Below, in pieces: positions 20,292 to 29,784 of a DNA stretch of 64,000 nt. Within the stretch, counting starts at the first letter, position 1. Each line of letters starts with the position of its first letter. The stretch spans positions 62,001 through 126,000 of the forward strand of contig BROG01000946.1 in assembly GCA_030159075.1 (NCBI GenBank), given 5' to 3'. This stretch comes from Atrina japonica (taxonomy: Eukaryota > Mollusca > Bivalvia > Pterioida > Pinnidae). The notes under the pieces are model-generated. The model saw nothing but the letters and a program-made list of their open reading frames with translations. It was not told the origin of the DNA and searched no databases. A program made the position numbers and the translations under genes.

Positions 20292-20966
20292 TTATTTAGA
20301 ACTAATTTTCTTAAACTCTAAGAGCACGTGAACGGGATGCCCGTGATTGTCGACGGGGTTTCCGTTCTCGTCTTTTAGGTTTATCGTTAATTCCGAGATG
20401 CGATCGCGTTTCAACTTTAAGAAAATGGGCCGTTCGACGTTTTCGACATACAACTCGGAAAATTTCACGTTGGGGCATGGCAGGAATTTGACGATGTCGT
20501 TCGACCTCCTGTCTTTGAACGTGTCTCCCTCGGCAAGTTCTTCGAGATGAACGTTAAGTAGATCCACCGGTTGCAGGTTTATGCTATTTGTCGGATAGAT
20601 GGTCCCGACGAGAGAAACGTTTTTGCCGATTCAGAGAATCTTGGTGAGTTCCGGCGGAAGCTGCAACAAATTAGACCGTTTACCGTCGAGTCTAACTATC
20701 ATCGTGGTTTTGTCCAATACTATTTTCTCGAGATATTTATTGAGAATTCGTTGTATGTCTTTGAACGTGTACGATCCGGCGTGCACGGTTTGGATTCTCG
20801 GTCTGTCTCTACCTTTGGCGTGTTGTATCTCGACGTCTTTTTTTATGTTGTACAGACCGTTCCAAAAATGGACGGATTTTACGCCCACGCGCCACTCGTC
20901 GTTCGCGTTATCGATGTATCGAGATAGTTTCACGGGTTTGCCGATTTCCGTCACGAAATGAAACAT
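20292..20966 (-). pseudogene. Candidate structural protein gene with one in-frame stop (TGA at 20631-20633)
   Basis: The ATG at 20966 opens 111 codons (MFHFVTEIGKPVKLSRYIDN, then VHFWNGLYNI and GSYTFKDIQRILNKYLEKIV) to a TGA. The same frame continues beyond it for 112 codons to 20292, including LNVHLEELAEGDTF and ISELTINLKDENGNPVD. The last phrase, a turn between strands with a D.NG.P core, is one I associate with proteins encoded beside B-type polymerases in cnidarian elements and with minor-capsid-like proteins; this is not verified. Its ATG lies 37 bases from that of the large + strand gene, so the two share one promoter region. Confidence 0.65.
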
Positions 20967-21003
20967 GTCTTTTTATATAACTATTTCAAATCTTAACTAA
21001 AAG
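20967..21003. promoter_or_regulatory. Shared promoter region between diverging genes
   Basis: Only 37 bases separate the two start codons. On the - strand TTATATAAAAAGAC precedes the ATG; on the + strand TTTATATAACTATTTC precedes the other. Both are TATA-like, and the leaders would be very short. Confidence 0.5.
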
Positions 21004-22236
21004 ATGAATGTTTACGAATACAGGGAGGATTTGGATTTGTCGTCTTTCGACGTCTACGTCAATGCGACTAAAAAGTTTCGCGCGTCGTTCGAGAATATCT
21101 TCGTCAAGTATAACAACCCGAACGTCTTCGAAGACGGAACTTCCAAATATTACGCCATGTTGCGCCGGTGGTATCGGCATTCCGTGACGGGAGGGTTCTG
21201 GCAGAACCAGTTAAATTTCGCGGTGTGGTGCGCCACGACCGGATGCGGCGTGACGTTGGGAATGGGAAACGACAAACTGTCGACATCGTTCTTTCAGTTT
21301 CACGTTTACTATCAAATCAGAAGGATCTTGAAGGAAATCGCCGTCCCCTTGCCCAGCGATTCCGACTTCGATCACTACACGAACACCGTAGACGTTTCGG
21401 CGTACGAACGAATTTGTCGCGAATTCGGAGTGTCGGTCCACACGAACTGGAAAATCGAGGGAACCATCTTCGGAACGTATAACATGATGTGGTCCACGTT
21501 CATCGCGAACCGGTCGGAGGGATTCACGCTTCCGGGTCTGGCCAGATTGGACGCGTCCATTCGCGTCTTCGCCTGGGCGGTTTTGGGCGCCCAAGGTCAA
21601 ACGAGAGCCTCGATCGTGGACGCCGGTGCCACCTCGCTCGACGCGCAGAAACAATTTTTAGTCAACGTCGAGGATGCGATCAACAGACCGCTCGATCTAC
21701 CCGCCGACATTTCTCGCTACGAAAATTGTCTAAGATATGCAAATTCCAAACTCGACTTCGTCATCCATCCGGGGCTTTACATGCTACCCAGCAGCATGGA
21801 GCTGAAAATCGGTGCCAACATCGCCAATTATAATAACGAAATCTTGATTGCACCCGAAAAGACAAAACCGGGAACGAACGTCGACCTTAACGCGAAAACG
21901 TTCACCCAACCATCACCTCCTAAACAGATCAAACCATCACCACCTCCTATACAGATCAAACCCTCACCGCCTAAACAACTGCAAAAACAAGACGATCACG
22001 AAAGTCATTTTCGCTCTATCGTTATTTTCTGTTCTTCTCTTCATCGAGTTTCGTTAACAACCAACCGACGACGACCATGCCCAACACCCACAGATGTTCA
22101 CCCAACCACACGGCGGTGTTGCCGAGCGTCGACAAGATCCAGGAAAGGATGGAACCCAATATACCCGGTAACGCCTCGCCGAATTTGGCGGCCAATCTCG
22201 CGAGCAGTTTTCCGACCGCGTCTAGATGTTTCTTGA
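21004..22236 (+). CDS. Large conserved-looking element protein of unknown fold (410 aa as read)
   Basis: Residues 1-300 look well conserved in style: MNVYEYREDLDLSSF at the start, then the aromatic block WYRHSVTGGFWQNQLNFAVW and CATTGCGVTL, and helical text (DAQKQFLVNVEDAINRPLD). I recall very similar proteins in cnidarian virus-like loci but cannot name a function; it does not look like a jelly-roll capsid protein. Residues about 300-325 are proline-rich repeats (PSPPKQIKPSPPPIQIKPSP). The frame then reads arginine-rich text overlapping an opposite-strand gene, which is unlikely to be real coding. In the +1 frame the DNA at 21998-22057 encodes a hydrophobic tail (KVIFALSLFSVLLFIEF) with a stop, so the original end was probably 22057 and a frameshift lies near 21990. 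Confidence 0.7.
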   Translation: MNVYEYREDLDLSSFDVYVNATKKFRASFENIFVKYNNPNVFEDGTSKYYAMLRRWYRHSVTGGFWQNQLNFAVWCATTGCGVTLGMGNDKLSTSFFQFHVYYQIRRILKEIAVPLPSDSDFDHYTNTVDVSAYERICREFGVSVHTNWKIEGTIFGTYNMMWSTFIANRSEGFTLPGLARLDASIRVFAWAVLGAQGQTRASIVDAGATSLDAQKQFLVNVEDAINRPLDLPADISRYENCLRYANSKLDFVIHPGLYMLPSSMELKIGANIANYNNEILIAPEKTKPGTNVDLNAKTFTQPSPPKQIKPSPPPIQIKPSPPKQLQKQDDHESHFRSIVIFCSSLHRVSLTTNRRRPCPTPTDVHPTTRRCCRASTRSRKGWNPIYPVTPRRIWRPISRAVFRPRLDVS

Positions 22237-22446
22237 GCCATTCCTGTAATCCACCCTCTTTGTTGGGAGGAGGCGACGGCGGTGAGGGTATTGTTGTCGT
22301 CTTTCCCGGAGGGAGTAATTCGACCAAAAACGCGACGGTCATTCCAATGGCGGTCAAGACGCTAAAGATGGTGATTCCCTGTTCTTTGAACAGAGTGGCG
22401 ATTCTTTCTCTCAAGGGGAGATTATCGTCGAGTAGCCTCTTGATCG
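22022..22446 (-). pseudogene. Membrane-protein gene remnant, 5' end cut at the right terminal repeat
   Basis: The frame stays open from inside the terminal repeat to the stop at 22022, but has no ATG; the first coding-like residues are IKRLLDDNLPLRERIATLF. Two hydrophobic stretches are visible: ITIFSVLTAIGMTVAFLVEL and, further on, SILSWILSTLG plus WVLGMVVVGWLL, with a proline linker between (PSPPSPPPN). I recall cnidarian relatives in which this part is the C-terminal third of a larger protein with a long coiled-coil front. Here the front would lie beyond the element end, so it has been lost. The overlap with the + strand gene shrinks to 36 bases if that gene ends at 22057. Confidence 0.6.
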
Positions 22447-22490
22447 AACCATGGAATAGTGGCAGCTAACTGTCAGAACACAACACACAA
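22447..22490 (-). repeat. Right terminal inverted repeat, 44 bp
   Basis: Reverse complement of 12659-12702 with one mismatch; ends ...ACACAACACACA at 22490. Confidence 0.9.
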
Positions 22491-22496
22491 GTTAAT
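22491..22496. other. Target site duplication, right copy (AGTTAA)
   Basis: Exact copy of 12653-12658, directly outside the right terminal repeat. Confidence 0.85.
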
Positions 22497-22543
22497 AACG
22501 CACTTAGCCTACGACACACAAAAGACGTTAACAATAGTTCATA

Positions 22544-22633
22544 TTAACCCTTTCAACCCTGCAAATCATAATAGACTTGTCTAAACAATAGAAAAGAGCA
22601 TACCATTTAAATATTTAGGGTTGGAAGGGTTAA
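22544..22633. mobile_element. MITE, TTAACCCTTTCAA family, copy 1
   Basis: Begins TTAACCCTTTCAACCCT and ends AGGGTTGGAAGGGTTAA, inverted with respect to each other. The internal text AATAGACT...AACAATAGAAAAGA is shared with copies at 58997-59086 and 60574-60662. About 90 bp. Confidence 0.75.
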
Positions 22634-22900
22634 GTTTGCCAATGAAAACTAAATATATTCATAAAAAGTCGCCAGGGGACACATCAAATGAAATTGGATA
22701 TAGCTTTATACAAATGTCTTATTAACTCAAGATTTATTGACTTTATTTTGCCCTTCACTTATAACTTATGACGATATGAACAGGTGACCTAACAATGTGT
22801 CTATATGTACAATATATAGGCCCTGGAAATCAGACTACACTTTACCTGAAAATTCTCAACCAACCAAAATATAAAAATCAAAACTCAAGTCCATTATAAC
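22634..22900. other. No gene seen
   Basis: AT-rich host sequence between a MITE and the Penelope-like remnant. Confidence 0.5.
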
Positions 22901-24560
22901 ACGACGAATTGGATGTGCAAATGGTGTCAATAAGAAGAACAATTACGAATCCCAAACGGTATAAGACCAGGTGTCCGGAAGGAGTCAGCTTCTTCTGCTG
23001 GCATGCCAACCCGTCGCAAATGTTCCATGGAAACCTTTCTTATTCGATGAACGGGTCAAATTCGGTAAAAAGGTCAAGTTTGGGGATGAGGTCAAGTTCG
23101 GTGAAAAGCATGATTGGTGAAACGGAGTCACTGTCTGTGGCCGTGATCCAGAATACTATCTAATATCTCTGATAGGGGGAATTCATAATGTTTAACAAGA
23201 TTCCCGTATCGACCATAAAACTTCTTAAACGACGACTCCAAGCGTTCAACAACGTAACCTTGTGTAAGTAGTTTATTGTCTAATCGTTTAGCTCTCAGAA
23301 TAAAACATTCATAAGAAGAGCATGCCCTGGCATAATGTATAAGTTGTGAAATTTAAACGCCATAGGCAGAAGATGGAATATTACCACTTAGAATCGGGAA
23401 GTTTGTGATATGGAAATTGAAATCGTCTCGTTTGTCATAGTGGGGTGTGTGAAGTTGACCGTCTTTTCCAATCGACAGGAGAAAATTTAGGTAAGAAGCA
23501 GATGTGTTGCTTTCTGTCTTCTCATTAATCTTTAGCTCAGCAGGATACATCTGACCGAGGTAATTCTGAAATTCTGAATTATTTATGGAAAGAACATCGT
23601 CGATATACCTGTCAGTAAATTTGAACCGAGATGCTAACTGTTTGTTTCCTTTGAAGAGCAGAGACTGTATAAATTCCGCTTCATATGAATACAAAAATAT
23701 GTCAGCCAAGAGATGTTCACAATTGGTACCCATTGGAATGCCGACAATCTGTTGGAAAACTTTTGCCGCAAAAAGCACGAAGATGTTGTCTACTAGAAAC
23801 CCAAGCATCTTGATAATATCGTTTTCAGTGTACTTGTTATTGGAATCAGAGTGTTCCTTGACAAACTAAGGTTCTTCATGACCTACCACCAAATATTTAT
23901 ATCTGCGATTTCAATTTTTGTATATAAAAGAGTTTTGTAAAATAGATGTTAATCTGTTTTTGAGTTTTTGATGAGGGATTGTTGTGTAAAGGGTCGAAAA
24001 ATCAAAAGAATTGATGGTTGTAATATGTTCGACATTTGGAGATTTTAAATGTTCCAACAATTCCTTTGAATTCTTTAGGATCCACATATGATTGACTCCG
24101 CTTCTTGAGTAGGCCGTTATACAGCATAGGCGTCGGAACCGGGGGGGGGGGGGGGGGGGGGGGGCTAGGGGGGCTTACCCCCCCCCCCTACTTTTTTGCA
24201 AAGATAGACATAGGTGTTGAAAATTGGGGCTTAGCCCCCAAATGTTTCTGGTGTGTGTGTGTTTTTTAAGTTGGTTTAGCCCCCCCCCCCCCCCCCTACT
24301 TTCAATTTGCTTCCGACGCCTATGTACACTACTTCTGAAGACTTTGTTTAATATGTGTAAGAAGTTTGGTAAGCAAAATAGATAAAGACTTGGTGGAACA
24401 TTTAGATGACCCCGCAATTAAGCGGTGTTTTTAGGGATTTTTGTACATCTTCGGAATCCAATAAATATATGGCAATTCAAGCTCCATGTCACTTGTGGGT
24501 ATTCCAAACGAAGCGAGAACGGATTTATGATTATCTAATATTTCAGAGGTAAGCACGAGA
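22901..24560 (-). pseudogene. Penelope-like retroelement, reverse transcriptase remnant
   Basis: On the - strand, from 24560 down, blocks of a Penelope-like reverse transcriptase appear in order: YWIPKMYKNP near 24470, AGSSKCSTKSLSILLTKLL near 24390, MWILKNSKELLEHL near 24080, the catalytic-domain phrase DFSTLYTTIPH near 23990, VGIPMGTNC near 23735, and the YIDDVLS active-site motif near 23600. YDKRDDFNFHI (about 23435) and, further on, RLESSFKKFYGRYGNLV (about 23230) follow. Open parts are 23353-23808; elsewhere stops and frame changes break it. A MITE is inserted at 24125-24324. No GIY-YIG endonuclease motif is visible in the 3' part. Confidence 0.85.
24125..24324 (+). mobile_element. MITE, CATAGGCGTCGGA family, copy 1, inside the Penelope-like gene
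   Basis: Starts CATAGGCGTCGGAACCGGGG and ends TTGCTTCCGACGCCTATG; the ends are inverted repeats of about 13 bases. Inside are G/C homopolymers and the words GCAAAGATAGACATAGGTGT and TTTTTAAGTTGGTTTAGCCC. The reverse transcriptase blocks continue on both sides, so the insertion came after the retroelement. Confidence 0.85.
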
Positions 24561-25014
<454 letters not shown>

Positions 25015-25045
25015 ATAAAGAAAAAATGTGAATTCTATAACTCCG

Positions 25046-25049
<4 letters not shown>

Positions 25050-25093
<44 letters not shown>

Positions 25094-25168
25094 TGAATTC
25101 CACTGAGAAATCTCTATTTCTCCAGTTTGTGTATGAAAACAACATTCATTAACTAAAAGATGGCAAAC

Positions 25169-25255
<87 letters not shown>
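25050..25255. repeat. (GA)n tracts flanking an 80-bp core repeat
   Basis: Two GA runs (25050-25090 and about 25172-25254) enclose the core 25091-25171, which starts GTCTGAATTCCACTGAGAAA. The core recurs in reverse complement at 37757-37836, there next to a long CT run. Confidence 0.9.
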
Positions 25256-25258
<3 letters not shown>

Positions 25259-26575
25259 GTGTATGTGTGTTATAAACAAATTGAAAGGCTTACAGTGTTT
25301 TGTATTTCTCATCTTTGGTAATCTATATTCAGGTATTTTTCATTGTATGAATTATGTCCCTGATTTGAATCATCTAGTCTTAGGACATATATTTCTTCCT
25401 ATGGATATGTGATGTTTCAATATTTCAATCTGAACATATTTCATTTCAGAAACATGTAGTTTCACAATGCAATAGGATTGGGCACGAGTTGATTTACAGT
25501 CCTCTTCGTTTACTAAAAAGTGGACAAGTTGTCATTACCTAAATTTTGGAATTTACTTAGTGATGGCTAAATACGACAATTAAAACATGACATTATAACA
25601 TATACGCAGACACAAACTGCAATACGGTGTCAAGGTAGCACATATAGGCTTCTGGTGCACTCGCCTGTCACAAATGCGACAAGGGGTTGGATCCTCAAAT
25701 TAGACCGAGATGTGTCTACCTCGGACTCATAATATTATTCTTATACATGTTCTCTGGTTCTTTCACATAAATTATATCATTTTCTCACTTTTTTGATTTA
25801 CCAGGGTTTTTACCAAAAAGTGAGAAAAGGATAGTTATTATCATGTTCTCATTTGTAAGAAAAAACCTTGGTAAAAACAGTGAAGAACATGCTTTTACTC
25901 CAACAACGCTGACAAGAAGAGACATTTAATCAAGAGATATTAAATCTAAGTTGTTAAACGATTTGTTTGTTAATTCTTGTAAAATAGATAAAATATCATG
26001 TTAGCCAACAACAGATGAAACAGATTATAATCATTATTTATGTCACAGAATCAAACACGCCCCATGTGATTTCCCAGTCTTATTAACAGTGAGAGGTCAC
26101 AAATATTACTTGTTCTTAATCATTTTAAAGTCCTACTGGAATTTAAATTTGAAATGACCGACTTAGCATTTGTCCCGAGGCGTACACAAATCATAGCAAA
26201 TTGAGCATGTTTGTAAATATTTATAAAGAAGAAAGTTTAATATTTCTCTTGTAAACACAAACAAAAGACCGAACTATAACAAAACTACTGTATAAACCCT
26301 AGGAAAACAGTCTCTATGATTTCCCGTTTTAGTACTAACACCATGAATTGTTTTCAATGGAGACCTGCCATTGTCAACTTTGTTACAAGTATTTCAATAT
26401 ACAAACTCTGTAGTTAGCTTTTCCTTTTCGTTCAAGTAGGTCAAATGCCTAAAAGTCACTTTACAATGACCCATTTACGTTATATTTTAAGTCAAATATT
26501 TTGAGAGCGACACAAAGACGTCGGGCAGTAGTTTAGACTAGGAAACAGGGGATTTCTAGCCCTAAATCACGATTT
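25256..26575. other. No gene seen
   Basis: AT-rich sequence. Positions about 25640-25740 have a weak tRNA-like SINE look (CACTCGCCTGTCACAAATGC, GGGTTGGATCCTC). A short inverted pair based on ACCAGGGTTTTTACCAAAAA and its complement lies at 25800-25880. Confidence 0.5.
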
Positions 26576-27285
26576 TGGCTCACCGAAGGCTCAACTGAGC
26601 TATTGTGATCACTCCCCATCCTTTTCATATTTTCGACTTCTTCACTGAAACAACAGAAGGGATTTTGATGAAACTTAATAGGAGGCAAGTGCTCAAGGTC
26701 TTCTACCAAGTTTGTAGTTTTCAGCCAGTTCGACCAAGGGTGAATCCAGGGTGGGCCAAAACAGGTCCCAGAAGGTATCCCTCTTTTAAAAAAAAATCTT
26801 CTCCAGAACCGTTGCATGAATTGAGAAACGGATTGTTTCCAAATGGTGTACACAAGATTGTATTTTTCGGAATAAATAATTTTGATGTGTTTTAGGTCTT
26901 TTTAGACTGTCATTTTCATTCAATTTAGCATGATTTCCTCAGTTATCACCTCTTGTATTCATTTAATGTGTTGACTTGTAATAAGATGAAGAATTTTTTC
27001 GTAAGAATTTTGTCGAAATTTAATTTTTAGAATTTGTTCATGAATTTCTTAAGACTGATAAAAGGTGGTGTAATTTTTCACATGGACAGCTTGTTCCTTT
27101 AAACCAATAAAGGGACTGTGGTGAAACTTTACAGGAAACAAGTACAGAAAGTCCGGTACCATATTTGTGTAGTTGTTCTTTTTATTTTACTTTTGGCCAG
27201 ATCAGCATAAATATTTTTTGGTCTTCTTTCCACATTTGTATATGGTTCTCAGATGTGCAAATTAGGCCCACTTGGGCCTCTTGCC
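26576..27285 (+). repeat. Long dispersed repeat, same family as 7460-8366, forward copy
   Basis: Begins GGCTCACCGAAGGCTCAACT GAGCTATTGTGATCACTCC and continues with TTTTCGACTTCTTCACTGAA, GGGATTTTGATGAAACTTAA and GGTGAATCCAGGGTGGGCC. It ends near GGCCCACTTGGGCCTCTTG. The open frames here are repeat sequence, not genes. Confidence 0.75.
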
Positions 27286-28354
27286 ATAAACATTTAGCAA
27301 GAAAGTCACCGATCTTTGGAATCAGATGAGAATTGAAATTATACTAAATTACATGTCAATTTAGCTCTTGTATGCTTCATTATCGCCTCTGGATTGACAT
27401 ATTAAGATAAACATTTTAAAAATACAAATAACGTTCGCGGAAGAAAAATCTTGATATTCAAATCCGGACCGTCTCCGTTCTGAAAAATCGGCAACATTTT
27501 ACTTGTTCTTGTCATGTGTTTGGCAACTAATAAATATGCAAATAAGTTATGATTATTGACATTGTTATAGTTCATTGTAAAATAAAATACTCAGGATAGT
27601 AAATCGATATTTTGATACACGACCATCGACCAGTATGTCAAGCTTAAAAACTTCGGATCAAAATATCATATACAACTTTTTTTGTCTTTTTACACTAAAT
27701 CGCACCTTGAATAATAAGATCTTGTATGGAATTTATCTCGTTTTTGTATTTTGATGATAAGATTGTTAAGACGAGTTCTGTCAGAGTTTTAATTATATCA
27801 CCTTATACTGATAGAATCGTATATAGGTCAAAAACCTCAGAAATGAATTTAACAGAGACACGTAATCCTATATGAATGTGTTGTTGAGTTTATTCTTCTC
27901 TATACAAAGAGTTCAAGATTCTTAATTTTGTAACAGTTTAGAATTACGTGTTCATAAAAATGTGTTAATTTGAAAATCTGAATGGGATAGCTATGAATAC
28001 GCTTTTTGAAAAAAAATCTAGCTACGGCATATTGTTATATTTAACTATTTTGTAAAATATTTTCATGTCCGTTTTCATTCATGATTTTGTTTTCTTATGT
28101 AAATCACCATGCTTAACGAAAACTTGAAGTCTGGCATTGACATGTGATAAAATAGAAATTTATCAACACAACGGCACAAGTAATTAACGTTTCCATTGTT
28201 AACATTTAACAATAACTAAATTTCGATATACATTTAAAGACACTGTGCTGGGTTACTCAATACAACTGATTCATTCTTTTTTTTTTTCGTTCATCGGTTT
28301 TCACCGACAAATAAAGTGAAAATGTACACAAAGAGTACTACGTGTTTATAAGAC
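27286..28354. other. No gene seen
   Basis: AT-rich sequence with no recognisable exon or repeat. Confidence 0.5.
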
Positions 28355-29720
28355 TAAATGTATTAACATGACTACACATGTTTATATGACTTCATATGTT
28401 TACATGACTTCATGTGTTTACAAGACTAAATGTGTTAACATGACTACACATGTTTATATGACTTCATATGTTTACATGAATTCATGTGTTTACAAGACTA
28501 AATCTGTTAACATGACTACACATGATTATATGACTTCATATGTTTACATGACTTCATGTGTTTACAAGACTAAATGTGTTAACATGACTACACATGTTTA
28601 TATGACTTCATATATTTACATGACTGCATGTGCTTACAAGACAACATGTATTTAAAAGTTCAACTATGTGTTTGCAAGACAAGTATATGTTATCACATGT
28701 TTACAAGACTTCATGTGCTTACCAGACAACATGTATTTAAAAGTTCAACTATGTGTTTACAAGACTGCATGTGCTTACAAGACAACATGTATTTAATAGT
28801 TAAACTTTGTGTTTACGAGACTGTATATGTTCTCAAATGGCTACATCTGTTCACAAGATGTGTGTTTACTTGACTACATGTGTTTACTTGACTACATGTG
28901 TTTACAATACTACATGTGTATACAAGACAGCATGTGTTTACAAGACTATAGGTGTTTACATGACTACATGTGTTTACTTGACTACATGTGTTTACAATAC
29001 TACATGTGTATACAAGACAGCATGTGTTTACAAGACTATAGGTGTTTACATGACTACATGTGTTTACATGACTACATGTGTTTACAAGACTACATGCATT
29101 TACATGACTACATGTGCTTACATAACTGCATGTGTTTACAAGTCTACCTGTGCTTACATGACTACGTGTTACAAAGATACATGTGCTAACATGGCTACGT
29201 GTGTTTCCATGACTACGTGTTTAAAAGACTACATGCGTTAACATGGCTACATGTGTTTACATGATTATATGTGTTTACAATATTATGTGTTTACAAGACT
29301 GCATGTGTTTACAAGACTATAGGTGTTTACATGACTATATGTGTTTACAATATTATGTGTTTACAAGGCTACATGTGTTTACATGACTATATGTGTTTAC
29401 AATATTATGTGTTTACAAGACTACATGTGTTTACAAGACTATAGGTGTTTACATGACTATTTGTGTTTACTTGACTACATGTGTTTACAATACTACATGT
29501 GTATACAAATCTGCAGATGTTTACAAGACTAAATGTGCTTACATGACTACATGTGTTTAACTGACTACATGTGTTTACATGACTACATGTGTTTACAAGA
29601 CTATTTGGTTGCACTTATATGACTACAGTGTTTACATGACTACATATACTTAAATGACTACATGTACTTACATCACTCCATATGTTTACAAAACGACATG
29701 TACATAGATGACTACATGAA
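28355..29720 (+). repeat. 18-bp minisatellite (1.4 kb)
   Basis: Built on the unit CATGTGTTTACAAGACTA with variants (CATGACTACATGTGTTTA). The 18-base period keeps several frames open, giving false cysteine/tyrosine-rich frames such as YMCLQDYMCLHDYM. Units drift gradually along the array, and longer blocks such as ACAAGACTATAGGTGTTTAC recur. Confidence 0.95.
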
Positions 29721-29784
29721 TTATAGCCTACTGACTTTAACATTTTCAGGTCAAAATTAACAAATGGCATTTGTAAAGTGACTG

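Larger units (their letters stand above)
12659..22490. mobile_element. Polinton/Maverick-type virus-like DNA transposon, 9.8 kb, decayed
   Basis: Seen directly: 44-bp terminal inverted repeats (12659-12702 and 22447-22490, one mismatch), exact 6-bp flanking duplication, a protein-primed B-family polymerase, an integrase with D-D-E residues, and about ten further genes. CpG words such as TCGACG are frequent inside and rare outside, so the boundaries are also visible in composition. Polintons are usually 15-20 kb and carry a packaging ATPase, an adenovirus-type protease and two jelly-roll capsid proteins; none is recognisable here. The element could be a shortened member or a lineage with a different virion gene set. 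The polymerase is broken by frameshifts and three small genes by stop codons, so this copy is not autonomous. Confidence 0.88.

Noticed and set aside
21168..21833. Arginine-rich frames on both strands inside the large + strand element gene
   Set aside because: Shadow frames of a CpG-rich coding region; no conserved-looking blocks.
28368..29614. Cys/Tyr-rich open frames resembling small secreted peptides
   Set aside because: Products of the 18-bp minisatellite, open in several frames at once.
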